64,000 nucleotides of DNA, taken from contig JACGWO010000012.1 of assembly GCA_034509735.1 (NCBI GenBank), forward strand, positions 24,333,188-24,397,187. Reading direction: 5' to 3'. The notes under the pieces are model-generated. The model was given only the letters and a program-made list of their open reading frames with translations, was not told where the DNA came from and searched no databases. The DNA is from Sesamum alatum. Its lineage: Eukaryota; Streptophyta; Magnoliopsida; Lamiales; Pedaliaceae. The position numbers and the translations under genes were made by a program. Positions 47,001-60,475 of this stretch are shown one piece after another (within the stretch, counting starts at the first letter, position 1; every line of letters begins with the position of its first letter).

Positions 47001-49845
47001 TATGTTGGTACGGTCTATGTTATCCTCTGCCTATCTCGTGTCTACTTCATCTTTTTTCTTGACCTATAAATTGTTAAAAATTTATCAGCTTCTTTTAATT
47101 CATTTATTTCTAAAACTCGATTGTCTACAGAATATGCCTATCTCACAGGAACTATCTTTTGGTCTATGTATGACACGAACATCTTATAATGCTTCTTCAG
47201 ATGGTAAAAGAATTGTTTTGCCAATTCAATATCAGAACCAAATATCTGGTGTTGGAGAGTTATTAGTTGTCTGAGAAAGCATTTTAAATTTTCTTTGGCA
47301 ATCCCCTTCAGCTGAAACATGCCTGACCTTTTGATGTGCAAGTGCAGTTTCGTAGAAATTATATTACACTTTGGCATTTTTACTATTAACAGTATGGTTC
47401 CATATGGACTTTCTTGCATAGAAGGTCACATGTTTATTCCCAGTCTATATTGTGTAAATCAATCCACGCCATATATAATTTCCAGAAAAAAAGTCTGTTG
47501 CCGCAGTTGTTAATGCTTTGTCGTGCTCTTTTATCTGGCAAAGGTTTGGAGATTTTCTCTACATGGAGACCAGTGTGGGGATGGAGATTGCATTGATGTT
47601 GGCAATCAGCCACAGGACTTGGGTCTTGCCCTTCTTTCTCCTGATCTAGCATTGGTTTCAATTGATACTGGTGTTGTTCTACTTCGTGGTACAAAAGTTG
47701 TTTCTACTATTCAACTAGGGTTTACTACGACAGCTTGTTCTATTTCACCTAATGGAACTGAAGCTATTGTGGGTGGTCAGGATGGAAAATTGCATGTGTA
47801 TTCTATCACAGGTGATACTTTGAAAGAAGAAGCAGTACTTGAAAAACATCGAGGAGCTATAACTGTCATTCGCTATTCTCCAGATGTTTCCATGTTCGCA
47901 TCAGCAGATGCTAATCGGGAAGCTGTCGTCTGGGATTGTGCTTCCCGAGAGGTAATAAATCATTACTTTTTATTCCTTGACTTTCAAACCTAGGCTTCTA
48001 GTTATGAAAATTCATATGCAAGAAGTAATTATCCGTTACGTACAAACAAGTTGATCTTATAAAAGGTGCTTTAGATGCATGCTGTTCCAAGTTAAATCCC
48101 AGATAGGAAGGAATTCAGTTATAGTTTTCATCACGATGTCCCAGGACAACAAGGTACTTATTATATTTGCCTAGGACACATTTTTATGTGCCAGTTTTTT
48201 GGATGTTAAATATTGTTGCATGGGGGTTCCTTTTGTTGTCTCATACACCAAACATCCCACCTTGTTACTTCATGTGAAAACGAACGCGCAAAAACTATTA
48301 TGCAAGAGGGAAGTAGGAGCACGACCGACAGGGGCACACAACAGGGAGAATTTTTGCTCTTAGGCTGAGCTTGCCTTACTGCCTAGCTTATGCAGGAATG
48401 GATTAGGTTAAGAGGCCTAACACATTTTTCCTCTGTTTCCTAATCACAGCTTGATTTCTTCTGAGGTTTCCTGAACTAATTAAGGCCAATAGTTTGGGAC
48501 CAGTCGTAGTTGAACCCGATAACATGGGCTCCATTATCCTAAATAATTTTGGAAAAAAGTTTTTTTTTGTTCTCTTTTGAATGGACTAATCCAGTGTCAA
48601 TGTCCGGCTTTCAGTTCATTGTTAAGTCTGTAGTAGGATTACAACTTGTGAATTAATCAAAGAAACTCCTTTACCAAATTATTGAACCTATGAATCATGG
48701 TTGATATCTAGCAGATACAAGCAAGACTAACATATTTTTTCTCTAATATCCTTATTCTGGTGCAAGAGAATCTCCCGTGTTCTTGTTATGGTAACAGCTA
48801 CTTGTATGGAGCTGGGTTCACCTTATGGCTCAACCAACTGCAATAGGCTTAGATGAACACTTTTTCTGAAAAATAATTAATTGTGACATATTTTAGGGTT
48901 AAGAAATTGAGGATGAAAAGAATCAGCATAAGTTGCAGTAGCAAGATTGATGTTTCTTATTCACTTAAGTTGTCTGTCTTTTCCTCATTAGTCTTGCAAC
49001 AAATACCTTCTGAAAACCTGGCCTCTTGCTATACCAGTTGCATTTTGTGTTACTGATTCGTCATTTACTAAGTTCTAGTTTTGGAGAATAAAAATGATAT
49101 GTTAAGCTAATCTTCAAATATAATTTAACCATTGAATCCCATATGGTCTTTCACTATCCTAGACTCTTATTGAAGAACAAAACAAGCTACATTCAGAAAG
49201 ACATCCACCAGATCAGAAGCACGTTCTATGGAAGAAGAAAAGTAATAGTAATAATGTGGAAAATGAGAGTTGCATTAACAACAAGATGAATTCAGTATTA
49301 GTAAACTGTCTATCCTATTGAAAGTCAAATATCTGCCCCTGGCAATAAGCATACTTGTCCATTAATTTTTGTTTGGTATAGGTTTAGAGTTTACTGTTTG
49401 CATGATAGTTGGAACTTCACTTCCTTAAGAAGTTATGGCCCCCTCACTGTAGATGGTTCTCAGACTGAATTTTTTTTTATTGCATCCTGTTTCCATTGTT
49501 ATCCTCTCCATGTACTGTTGCATTTTCCTATGTTGTTCTTCTTACATATAATCTATCTATATTCACTTTAGCATGCATATTGATTAGGTAAAGCTTAAAA
49601 ATATGCTATTTCATACCGCCCGGATAAACTGCTTGGCTTGGTCTCCTAATAGCAGCATGGTTGCCACTGGATCACTCGACACATGTGTTATCGTGTATGA
49701 AGTAGAAAAGCCAGCAGCAAGTCGCATGACTATCAAGGGAGCTCACTTGGGTGGAGTTTACGGATTGGCTTTTATTGATGACAACAGTGTGGTTAGTTCT
49801 GGCGAGGATGCTTGCATCCGTTTGTGGAAGGTAACACCGCAGTAA
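41029..49845 (+). CDS. AIP1: Actin-interacting protein 1 (WD40 protein)
   Basis: AIP1 works with ADF/cofilin to disassemble actin filaments in the cytoplasm (family knowledge). Six exons: 41029-41420, 42989-43150, 45116-45302, 46530-46952, 47544-47951 and 49588-49845. They splice cleanly into 609 residues, the full length of plant AIP1. The start [20 protein letters not shown], followed by [19 protein letters not shown], is the typical plant N-terminus. WD-type units occur throughout: [92 protein letters not shown] and [18 protein letters not shown], ending [18 protein letters not shown]. The family folds into two seven-bladed propellers. Exon 1 is GC-rich compared with the rest. The introns are long (up to 2 kb) and one holds a MITE-like insertion at 43504-44182. 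No defect was seen. Confidence 0.95.
43504..44182. mobile_element. MITE-like insertion in AIP1 intron 2
   Basis: Left GACCTGTTTGTTGGTAGGGA and AATGG; right the inverse of CCATTCCCGCCATACAAATG. Inside both ends GGAATTTGATT and its inverse AATCAAATTCC recur. The ends resemble PIF/Harbinger or hAT types. No clear TSD was seen. Confidence 0.5.
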
Positions 49846-52281
49846 CGTCTAAACTTTGTTCCTTGTTTCTGATTAATGGTTTATCATGCAACTGGAACAA
49901 AAACGACTAGTATCCATGAACGAGGAATATTTTGATAGTTTCGTGAAAACTGGAGACGCTTCTTTCTGTTGTTTCTGTATAAAGGCACATTCAACTCAAT
50001 TTCAGAATTATAATGACTAGTTATTCATAGCAATGGTTTGAATATTTGAATCCGTTGATAACGATTGTGACGGCCTGCTGGATACGTACTACCATTGCGA
50101 ATATTACATATGAAGAGATGGTTTCAGGATTGGGCGTCTTGCACTTGCTCGAAGATCAGAAATACTATAGCACCTTTTCCCTTCTGCTTTTTGGCCTTCC
50201 CAGCTGTTCTATTTCTTCTTTTGGTTCTTTTCTGTAGGAGTATAATTCTTTCTTCGCGTTGCATTTGTTGTTTCTGAACTCTTGTGAATGTTCTGCAAAT
50301 GATGTTTTGTTTCAGCTTTGTAGTTACCTACAGCTGATCATATGGGAGATTCTAATTCGGATTTGTCTCTGTCAAACTTGAACTAATCATATGACAAATG
50401 ATATATTTGTCTCGTGATTGATGTACAGTTCAAGTAAAGTAATCAATCACATAGTTGTGATTGATTTGATTCGATCAAACCTGATCCAGACAAGAATTTT
50501 TCAATCATGTGTTGCCCAATGTTTTGTAGAGTGAGTCAATGAACCAAAATACTGTGTTATTATCTTTTATCGACATTACAATCATTGTATGTAAGTGTAG
50601 ACATGAGACCCAGATGGCTGCAATGTTAAGATTCATAGATCCCAAGAAAGATAGAGTGTGTCGTGACCACATTGGGAAAATATATGGTAAGAGACCAAGT
50701 CATACATGGATCCCTATTAATCACTCTTGTTTTATTGTGGTGCAAGTTGATTATTTGGTGCATAACTCTTCAAGGTTTTAAAAGTTGTACTCACAATAAA
50801 TTCATATTGGATTAAATTTGTCACCCATCATACTTACAGGACGGTAAAAACACATCTCATGCCCATATAGTAAACTAGCAATCAAGAACACGCCTCGTAA
50901 ATTTATTTTCTGTGAACCTCAGTTTCACTGATTAACAAATAAATGTATATTGTTATTATTGTCATTTTCGGTCGTTGATTCACATGCAACAAAGAATATG
51001 AGTTAACACAAATGAAAATACTAGTTAAAATAGTCTTGCAGTTTATACGATTATCAACGCTAATGACTATAATGGCTTTAGATTGTTGTGTATATTATGT
51101 GATATGTGTTTATATTATTTTAAATATATATCTCAAAATATAAAATATCAGTGTAATAAATTATCATAATATATAAGATGGTGAAATAGATCAAATAAAG
51201 CTTGAAAAAGAAAAAGCCACATAAATTTAAAGTCACGATACTTGTCGCCGTCTTAAAATCATGATTGCCACCCTACGTTTAGATTTTATGGCTGGCAATG
51301 GCTTCAAGATAAAATTCAATTAGCTCGTAGTAGCGTAGCATCCCATGTGTATGACTATGAGGAGTGTAGGAACCATTAATTTTTAGTCACGTTGTCCAAA
51401 TTCTTAACAATTTGTGGGAGTATAAAATGTGTTTCTCAAAACTCATAAATTATCAAGACAAAAAATCATATCTCTCAATGTGTCAAATAAAGAATGTAGC
51501 AACCCTTTAAATAGTTGTAAACAATTTGACCGTTATCAAAAAATAAGTGACCCTATTACAAACCTATAACCATGTAATGAAATCAATGATAAATGGGCGA
51601 CATGAATATAAAATGTAACAACCAATTACTTTTAAAATTCATAAAATTACAATTAACTCGTTACAATAATGGGTCATAAACCTTAAATAATATCAAATTA
51701 AATTAGCACATTAAGATGAAATAACGTGTTGAAAATAATTTAACAATTAAGAAAAATTTAAAACTTTTTTCCAACGGGTACAGATAAAGTAACCAAAATA
51801 ATAAAGTACGTACATACGTACAAGCAATTATATAAGTAGACCTCCTGCATAATCTAATGATTTAGGCTCAAGATTTTTCGAGAATTTTTTTTTTTCTTCA
51901 AACTTAAATGTGTGTGTGAAAAACCAAATAATATAAATAAACAAATACCCACATAAAGAAACCTCGAGTTTTGAGAACTTAACCTTACCATCGAGACAGA
52001 GATTTTATCAGCAATTTAATCAATATTTAGTAGGTCAAGAAGTTGAGGTTGTGATTGTGTTGAGCAGTATTAGGCTACTGGGCCATGACCTTCACGTGCA
52101 GACCTCTTTGTCAAAGGAAAGGACCAAACCCTAACAAATTCAGTGGACCTACAGTGTAATAATTGTAAGAACTGACTGACCCCTATTAATTGTTTGACAA
52201 ACACCACTTCAACTGTCTGCATTCCCCCTTGTAAAATGAAACCAATTTTCTTGGACCAAATAGAGCTTATCATATGCTGTT
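49846..52281. other. Gene-free interval after AIP1
   Basis: It starts with the probable AIP1 3' UTR. The dispersed repeat (copy 2) lies inverted at about 50395-50505. The remainder is AT-rich with no recognisable gene. Confidence 0.5.
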
Positions 52282-52703
52282 CGGATAAATTACAATCATC
52301 TTTCCTAAAATTTGATATAATTATAAATACTCTTTCATTGTTTAAAAAATTATAAATACCCTTCTGAGGTTTATAATTTTTAACCAAAGGTTTGAAATTA
52401 CCCATTTTGTCCTTGAATTTTTTATTGAAATTATAGAAAAATCAGCCGAGGCAAATTGCATAATTGCTCCCCTGTGTAAACATTTAAGAAACCTCTCTCT
52501 GCTCATTATAGTCCAAAAGAATTAAGAACTAAATAAAAATAATTTAGTGCATAAGGGCATTTTGGTCAGTTCACCTATAAAATGGATGGAAATTGTTATT
52601 TGTTAAATAATTACAAACCTCAAGAGGGTATTTGTAATTTTTTAAACAATGAGAAGTATTTGTAATTATGTCAAATCTCATGAGAAATAGTTGTAATTTA
52701 CCC
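52282..52703. mobile_element. MITE family B, complete
   Basis: CGGATAAATTACAATCATC to GTTGTAATTTACCC, with flanks TATGCTGTT (52273-52281) and TATGTTGTT (52704-52712), 8 of 9 identical. The inner block GGCAAATTGCATAATTGCTC is shared with other copies. Confidence 0.78.
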
Positions 52704-53238
52704 TATGTTGTTTTGTAAAATATGTGTCAAAGGTAGAGATAAATGACATTGATGATTCATTGGTATTAGGACAATTATATGAAACATTATATAGGTTACA
52801 TATTGTCAGCTATGTCCAATTTTATCTGTACGTTAAATGTTCATATAGATATATGTGATCAAATTGTTTATCATATGATCAATTTGTTAAATCTTACATC
52901 TTTGTGAGATATAATCGAAAATGATATTAATGGTGTTTTGCACTTAAGTTTGATATGTGATAGAATAATGGATCTACAATTATTTTTCGGTGGTGGAAAT
53001 AGAATAGAAGTAAATGTAAGATACATTTTTTTGTTAAAAAAAACGACAGACTGAAAAATTATAAATATCGATCAAAAGTATACTTTTCAATTATCTATGA
53101 AAGATTATAGGTACCTATATGTCAACTAAGTAGTCAGGAAATTTTTTTACTTAAACCAAGTCTGATCCAATCAAACGAATCACATAGCAAGTGTACTGCA
53201 CTTATCATGTAAATTGATCATTTTTTTTAAATTGTACA

Positions 53239-54060
53239 TGATGCCCCCTCAAAATTCACCCGGCCAGCCCCAAGAGTTAGGAGTAGGCTTCTAGGCCAGG
53301 TAGCCCAGCAAGCCAAGGCCATCAAGTCCAAAATAGTAAGGCTTTTCATGCATAAGCCCAGTTTTTATGCACTAACCTGGCAGGCCCACGGAAAAGGCCC
53401 GTACAGCAAGTCCAGTCATCAAACAGATCAAATTCCATGTCACACAGCTGGCCAACACATGGAGCCACGTCATACTGAAAAATCTCATCTGAATTCCCAG
53501 TGGATCGTTCTGTATCCGGGTCTTTTTCAACAAGTAACTGTTTTTTCGAAAAACATGGCAGATATGGCATGATTGACTCAAACGACTATATCTTCACCAA
53601 TTCAACTCCAATCCTCGCGCGGTTTGTTGGGTTGAGAAGCTGACTTTCCAAGGTTTCCAACGGTATACGAAACTCAACTTAATTCCATCGAAATTGGGTT
53701 CATCACCAGTTATAAAAGGGCATATTGTGTAGCCATTTGGGAACAACTCACATTCACAACTTACATTGACATTGTCACTCAAGTAATATCTATACTCTCT
53801 TGGCACTCACTCTCACATGGATTTTCACTATTCTTCAATTATTTTTAGCATATTCTCATACGAATTATCACCACAAGATACCATTATTCTTACTTTTTTC
53901 AAGTTTTTCCATTATTTTATTCAATCGAATATTATTGACTTAAGCATCAGAGTGCTAACCCTCTCTGCAGGTTAGTCTCCCCTAAAATATTGGAATTTTT
54001 GTGAAGATTCATCGATTTTTTGTAATGTTATTGATCCCCGGTACACATTATCCGCGCGGC
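53239..54060 (+). mobile_element. Probable gypsy-type solo LTR
   Basis: A GC-richer block starting TGATGCCCCCTC, with a TATA box (TTATAAAAGGG, 53710-53720) and then TTATTGACTTAAGCATCAGA and GTGCTAACCCTCTCTGCAGG. The TTGACTT(A/G)AGC(A/G)TC(A/G)GAGTG sequence shortly before the 3' end is typical of several plant gypsy LTRs (family knowledge). No retrotransposon protein is found on either side, so it would be a solo LTR or fragment. The right end and TSD were not fixed. The dispersed repeat (copy 3) ends just before it. Confidence 0.5.
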
Positions 54061-54559
54061 AGCAACCCATGCATGCACGGACAAGAATGGGAGTCAGTGT
54101 AGATAAAATCAGTTAGATGGCACCATTTTAATACACAGTTTCCGATTACGATGAACAAAGACAACCTCGTCATGACTGCTCATACATGTCACCCTTTCCA
54201 TATTTACATCAATCATCATAAGCTAAGACGCGCAATTTAAAAAAAATGCGACATTAACATATCTAGTTGTGATCCCATGTTACTTTAGTACTAAGAAATA
54301 ATTCATTTTTTGATTAATTAAATACACAAAAAGAAGATATAATTAAAAGGAATACATCTATATAAAAATAAAACTCTATGCAATTTGTTCATTAATTAGA
54401 TAGATTCAAGTGTCTATTATGTCAAACAAATGAAATCGCATATGTAACAAAAAGAATAAAATATATTTCAAAATAAAATTCGTGCAAATATTTTCATCAC
54501 TCTTCTAGAAAAAAATACTTAATATATGTATTCTCTGATAAGGTCCAGCAGTTAAAAAA

Positions 54560-54988
54560 AATTAATACAATGACATCCCATAAAATTTAGCATAATTACA
54601 TATACTTCCTTGTTATTTTAAAAATTATAAATACCCCCCTAAGGTTTGTTACAGTATAACAAATAATCCATTTTTCATTTATTTTTATGGTTGAACTGAC
54701 CAAAATGTCCGTATACAAATTGAATTATTTTTTAAAATTTTCTAAATTTTTTGGACAAAAATGTGTAGGTAGAGGTTTCTTACGCTTTTTACACAGAGGA
54801 GCAATAATGTAATTTGTCTCGACTGATTTTTCTACAATTTTTTTTTTAAAAAAATCAAGGGCAAAATGAAACATTTCAGGCCCTTGGTTAAAAATTACAA
54901 CCTCAATGGGGTATTTGTAATTTTTAAAACAACGAGGGAGTATCCATAATTATATCAAACCTCAGAGGAGATCATTATAATTCACCCT
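54560..54988. mobile_element. MITE family B, degenerate left end
   Basis: Inner blocks are clear: CCCCCCTAAGGTTTGTTACA, AGAGGAGCAATAATGTAATT and GTAATTTTTAAAACAACGAG. The right end is ATAATTCACCC. The left end is worn (ATTAATACAATGACATCCC). Confidence 0.7.
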
Positions 54989-55021
54989 AAGATTAAAACA
55001 AATAATGACATTTTCATCAAC

Positions 55022-55282
55022 GGTAAATTACATTGACACACTTTGAAGTTATGCTTAATTTACACAAATACTCATCCCTCTTGTAAAATTACAAGTACGC
55101 TCCTGAGGGGTATCAATGTAATTTAAATCAGGAGGGTGTATTTGTAAAGTTCCACCACTGAATATGGTGTGTATTTATAATTACAACTGTAACCTCAAAA
55201 AATATACTCATAATTCTGCAAAAAACATAGGGTGTTTACGTAATTAGACTCAAGTTCATATGTTGTCGTTGTAATTTATCCT
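55022..55282. mobile_element. MITE family C copy
   Basis: GGTAAATTACATTGACACAC at the left and GTTGTAATTTATCC at the right, with AATTTACACAAATACTC near the left end. It lies only 33 bp after the preceding family B element. Confidence 0.6.
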
Positions 55283-55433
55283 TATTAGTATTAAACATGT
55301 TTACTATGTATGTTGAACTAGATGATTCTTAGAGACCTTGACATTTTAGGTTTTAGGATACTTATAATTATCGATAAAATTATGTGAGATTTTTTATTAT
55401 TATTGTATATAAATAATAATAATAATTTATTAT

Positions 55434-55978
55434 GGAATAATTACACTCTCCACCTCTGAGATTTAGTGTGATTACACGTAGGCCCCCTGTGATTTGAAAA
55501 ATTACATATAGTATTCCTAACGTTTGATTCTGTCTAACAAATAGGTCCTTCCGTTAGTTAAAATTCATTGAATTTGTTGATATTAACAAAAAAACTTAAT
55601 GAAAATCATTATTTACCCTCGATTGACTTATTAATGGTTTAATGCAGGCCAAGCAAATCTTTTATGATTAAATTACACTTATAATGGTGAAGATATACCT
55701 CCTCTCATGCATTAACGTGTGACGATATATAAGATAATTTGGTCACAAAAAGATTCGTGACCTACAATAAGTCAGTAATAAATCAATCGATGACAAATAT
55801 CACCTTTAATTCCTTTTTTTTTTTACGAATATCAACAAATTCAATGAATTTTGACTAATGAATGGACCTATTTGTTAGACAGAAGCCAATCTCAGGATTA
55901 TTAAATATAATTTTTCAAACTACGAAATATTTACATATAGTTACACCAAATCTCAAGGGAAGGGAGTGTAATTATCCC
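55434..55978. mobile_element. MITE family A, complete
   Basis: GGAATAATTACACTCTCCAC to GGAGTGTAATTATCCC, 545 bp, with the same inner blocks as 24303-24842 (TCTGTCTAACAAATAGGTCC, GATTGACTTATTAATG). No matching flank was seen. Confidence 0.75.
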
Positions 55979-56317
55979 GCGCATGAGAATGTAATCTTGG
56001 GAAAGGATGATTTGGTTTTTCGATGAGTTAGGTTACGTGTATGGGGAAGATATTTTGGGGTAAAAGACATTCCCTTTCCTCTAAAACACATATTTCGGTT
56101 CCCCTAATTTCCTTCCTTTCGCCCCACATTTTTAATCGGTCGGTCAGGGTATGTCTCATCAATAAATTCGAGGTCACGTGATAGAGTTTTATTGAATATG
56201 TAAGTATTTATGTTATTTTATACGAGTGTTTGTCTAATTTTATGTAATTTATTGTAATTTATTTATTATTTGTAGTTATATTATGTAATGGTTTTTTTTG
56301 CGCCAATCAGTAACTTT

Positions 56318-57062
56318 TTTGTTATCTAGATTTTTATTTGGTTTTTTTATTGTGCCTCTATGTATATTTTTTAAGTCCATTTAACTTGTAAAATAATGAA
56401 ATGAATTTAATTGGATTTTTTAAAAAAAAAATTATCATTTTAATATAGTAACAGGAATTTAAACGATTTCCTAAAAATAGTGAATTTTTAAATGTGTCTT
56501 TACAAAATAATACAACGAACTTAAATGAATTTTTAAAATTATTAAAAATTTGAATGTGTTTTTTTTTACTATCATGTAATGAATTTGAATGGGTATTTAG
56601 AAATAGTGAAAAATTAAATGAATTTTTATTATATAATAAAGTAAACTTACATGAGTTTTTATGGTAAAGTGAAATAAATTTAAATAGGTGTGTGTATAAT
56701 GCCATAAAGTGAAGCCTCGTCCTCCTTTTGCTTTCACTATGAGCAGAAGTTAATTTTATCAGTTTTTGAATTGAACTTTTGTGGTGGATTTCAACACTAT
56801 ATTCCATAGACTAGCATCGTTGCAGCTCGGAAAAGCCTTGTCTTGCATTGCTTAAGTCAATTTTCCGAGCTACAATTTTTATGGTATAAAAACACATTTA
56901 AAAATTTTAACATTTTTAAATACCCGTTTGAGTTCATGTTATTATTTTGTAGAGAAACATTTAAAACTTTTACCATTTTTAAGACTTATTTACAAATTAA
57001 ATGGGCTTCAAAAATATATATAGAGACACAATATAAAAAATAGATTAAAAAAAATCTTACAA
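56318..57062. mobile_element. Long foldback with tandem sub-repeats
   Basis: TTGTGCCTCTATGTATATTT at 56350 is the inverse of AAATATATATAGAGACACAA ending at 57032. Between them, degenerate units of 60-65 bp (AATGAATTTGAATGGGTATT, AGTGAATTTTTAAATGTGTC) repeat on the left arm and reappear inverted on the right (AATACCCGTTTGAGTTCATG). The units keep both strands nearly stop-free in places, which creates long spurious frames. The centre is unique (CAGCTCGGAAAAGCC). Confidence 0.6.
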
Positions 57063-58325
57063 AAGAAAGTCAAATTTATATGTTAAAGAATGTAAAAAAA
57101 GTTCTATTGATTGCACCCGGCGTAGGAACGAAGAGACCTTATCACTATGTTGAGTTTTGTTTTCAATCGATTTTTAGATGAGTCAAAAATACAATCAAAC
57201 ATGGCTTATTCTTATATATTTTCACTGGGTGTTTTGAGTGGTCTTGGCTCAATTTCCTAAAAAGTATCATTTTCCAGACAAACATACATATAATAATATA
57301 TTATATAATTCACTTTATTTAAAAATAAACAAATACTAATATATACATATATATATATATTTATAAAAGCAATAAAAAAACATAATTTGACAATAAAAAA
57401 TATTTTTTGTCTTCTAATATACAACACAATACATACAATATTTTTTTTACACCATTTTAAACTATTTCAAAAAGCAAACTCAAACGTACACATAATTATT
57501 TATATCACATACTTATTTATCTTTATTTTTTTCTTTCTATCATCACAAAGTGAAACAAAACAGTCCAATGTATGTAATTACACTTCAAACATAAAATTGG
57601 CAATGAGGTTCTAATTCGGACTTGCTTTTCAAGTTATAATCGGATTTTGGGATGGGTCTTAAATTTTAGTGTTCTAAATTCGGAACGGACCGGATCCAAC
57701 TTGGAACATGTTCTTTTAATATTTTTTTTTGTAATTTTAATATAAAGTATATTTACATATATTTGAAAAATGGTGTCTATTTTATTTATATTTGCATATA
57801 ATATTAAGATTAATAAGTTTTAAAATTAAAATAATGATGTAAAATAGTGTATAGATAGTTTAATGCATATCATGGCAAAATTGGGATCTATGTGCAAATT
57901 TTTATGGGAAGGCAGGGAGGGGTGTCGATACATTTATCTCGGGCTAACACTTATGTAATTTTTTGCCCCTAAAAATGTAAATTACAATTGCAATTCAGGG
58001 AATGTACCATGTAAATTCTTAAAACGTAAGGTATATTTATGTAATTGAATTTAACTCGGAATGTCCGACCTTTACCTATATCTTTTACACATAACATCAA
58101 CTATCAGCATTATACAGTTATCTCACATTCAAATATCTCATCTGAACCTATTTCATATGTTGTCCCCCCTCTGTATCACAAGTAATCACAGCCTTAACCA
58201 TTCAAGACACACACCACAACATTCCCATTTGCCTTGACTTTGATTCTTTGAATTAGGTCTGTCAAATGACGTATAGTATTCTACCTCAAATTCAAACTCA
58301 ATGAATACATGTAATAATTAATTAT

Positions 58326-58583
58326 AGGATAAATTACAGTGACATTTATTGATGTTAGATCAAAATACACAAATATCTCATATTTTGTGCAAAATTACAA
58401 CTAAACCCCTAGGTTATAGTTGTTTTACTACCTAACCCCCTATTTAAAGACAAAGTTTATACTAATACCCCTAAAAAATATTACACTAACAACCCTCAAA
58501 GTGTGTAGTTGTAATTTTACAAAAAACAAAGAATATTTATGTAATTGGACCTAACCTCATGAAACGTCAATATAATTTTACCC
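58326..58583. mobile_element. MITE family C copy in the beta-glucosidase upstream region
   Basis: AGGATAAATTACAGTGACAT at the left and AATATAATTTTACCC at the right, with inverted inner blocks CACAAATATCTCATATTTTG and CAAAGAATATTTATGTAATT. It ends about 280 bp before the ATG. Confidence 0.6.
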
Positions 58584-58805
58584 TTAATTATAAACTCTGC
58601 CCGAATCCTACCCATAATATTCGGTTTGGATATGTGTATTAGCTATCGTCAACGGACTAGACCTCTAAGTACTGCCCGCCCGTTGACGGACCTACTTTGA
58701 ATACATGATACCAAGGTACAAACCTCTAAAGCAACATGATAACAGGGGTTGTATGTACCCGAGTTGCAGGAAAAACCAATCACCATAACTCGCAATCATT
58801 CCGTG

Positions 58806-58816
58806 GCTATAAATAG
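58806..58816 (+). promoter_or_regulatory. TATA box of the beta-glucosidase gene
   Basis: GCTATAAATAG is a near-consensus plant TATA box 46 bp before the ATG at 58862, implying a leader of only about 15-25 nt. Confidence 0.65.
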
Positions 58817-58861
58817 ATATCCTTTCTCGTACTACAATTCACACCATTTTCACTTACGAAG

Positions 58862-60421
58862 ATGAGCAAATCTCCACTGCTCTTCCTTCTTATTTGCACT
58901 TTATCCTTAGCACAATGCTTTGCTGGCGATGAGGAGAACGCCTGGGCGGAGAGCGCCGCCGGCGTCGACCTTGGAGGGCTGAGCAGACGCAGCTTTCCGA
59001 AGGGTTTCGTGTTCGGGACGGCGGCGTCGGCCTATCAGGTGGAGGGCATGGCCAGTAAGGGCGGCCGGGGCCCCAGCATTTGGGATACTTTCATCAAAGA
59101 GCCTGGTAATTCTACCTCTTGTGTTGAATATGAGATGTAGAAGATCCTCAAATGGTTTTCTTTCATCTTAATTAGTTTTGATTTAAATGTATAACAACGA
59201 AAAAAATTTGGTCGGAATTTGATTTATATAACTCGAATTAATTATGTGGGAAGTGGAATTATAATTAATTTGTGATTTATATACTGAAATGTTTTTGGAT
59301 TAAATGCAACCGACCGGCCATTAAGGAAATATTAATAAGCAAAATTTTCTAAGGATTGAAAAGACAATATGGTCCTAAACTTTTACAAAAATGTGCAAGT
59401 GCAACCCCTCCCCGTTGTTTTTAAAATTACATCTCGAAAGTACAAATATATTTAGGTAAATTACACCTTTAGCTCTAATACTTTTGGTCAAAATTGATTT
59501 TGGTATCTAATTTTTACAAATTGTTATGATTTTGGTCCACTGTAAAAATTGAGCTTTAAAATGTTTAAAACGAGGGAACCCAATGAACCAAAATAATAAT
59601 ACTTTTTAAAGATTATGGACCAAAAATTCATATCTTGAAAAATTTAGAAACTAAAATCATAATAATTTGTAAAAATTGGGAACTAAAATCATATCTTGAA
59701 AAAATTAGGAATTTGACACATACTATAGGGATCAAGTGTAATTTGCCCAAAGTATTCTCTAAAATTGTATTCACAAGTACATTCCTATTCGAGAACAAAA
59801 TTTTATATGAACACATATGAGTTAAATTACATCGATACTATGATTCAGTGTAATTTGCTCAATGTATTTTCTGTAATTGTATTTACTAGTAAACTCTTAT
59901 TCAAGAACGAAATTTTCAAGTACACGTATGAGTTAAATTACATTGACACCCCGTCGATATAATATATATATTTATTTTTTCTTTAATAGGCGTTTACATG
60001 TTAGTGTTTCGAGAGGGGCATTAGAAAAGAATTATCTTTTCATCATGGTTAATTATCATAGTTAAAAATAAATAATCGTGATAAATAGTCATTCACCACA
60101 GCCACGCAATGGTTGTTGGTCGTGATTTTTGGGAGATGACAAAAATATTTGTTATGGCTCATAGCCATGGCGAAAATAATTTTCATGGTTGTTTGCCATG
60201 ATTTTAGTTCATAGCTAATAAAATTGTAGGTAATAATAGAAATATTTATAGTGGGGTAAACTATAAAATTTCAATATTTTTGCTTATATTAAATTTAGTG
60301 GACCTGATTAGTCTTACCACGAGTGGATAATGGTATCATCAATTTTCGACTATATATTTATTTATAGGAGCTTAATTACGATGCAAAGTGTGTTTTGTCA
60401 AAAAATAAAAAATAAAATAAA

Positions 60422-60475
<54 letters not shown>

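Larger units (their letters stand above)
57063..58861. other. Interval upstream of the beta-glucosidase gene
   Basis: It holds an AT-rich segment (57280-57590) that resembles the inverse of 14770-15110, unremarkable sequence to 58320, and a family C MITE at 58326-58583. The last 60 bp are the core promoter and leader of the next gene. No gene was seen. Confidence 0.5.

Noticed and set aside
53346..53572. Frames on both strands in the 53.3-53.6 kb block
   Set aside because: They lie in the probable LTR, which has higher GC and few stops; no retroelement protein motif.
56358..56807. 149-codon minus-strand frame
   Set aside because: Its Phe/Lys/Asn-rich periodic protein comes from the foldback sub-repeats; the mirrored arm gives a similar peptide on the other strand.
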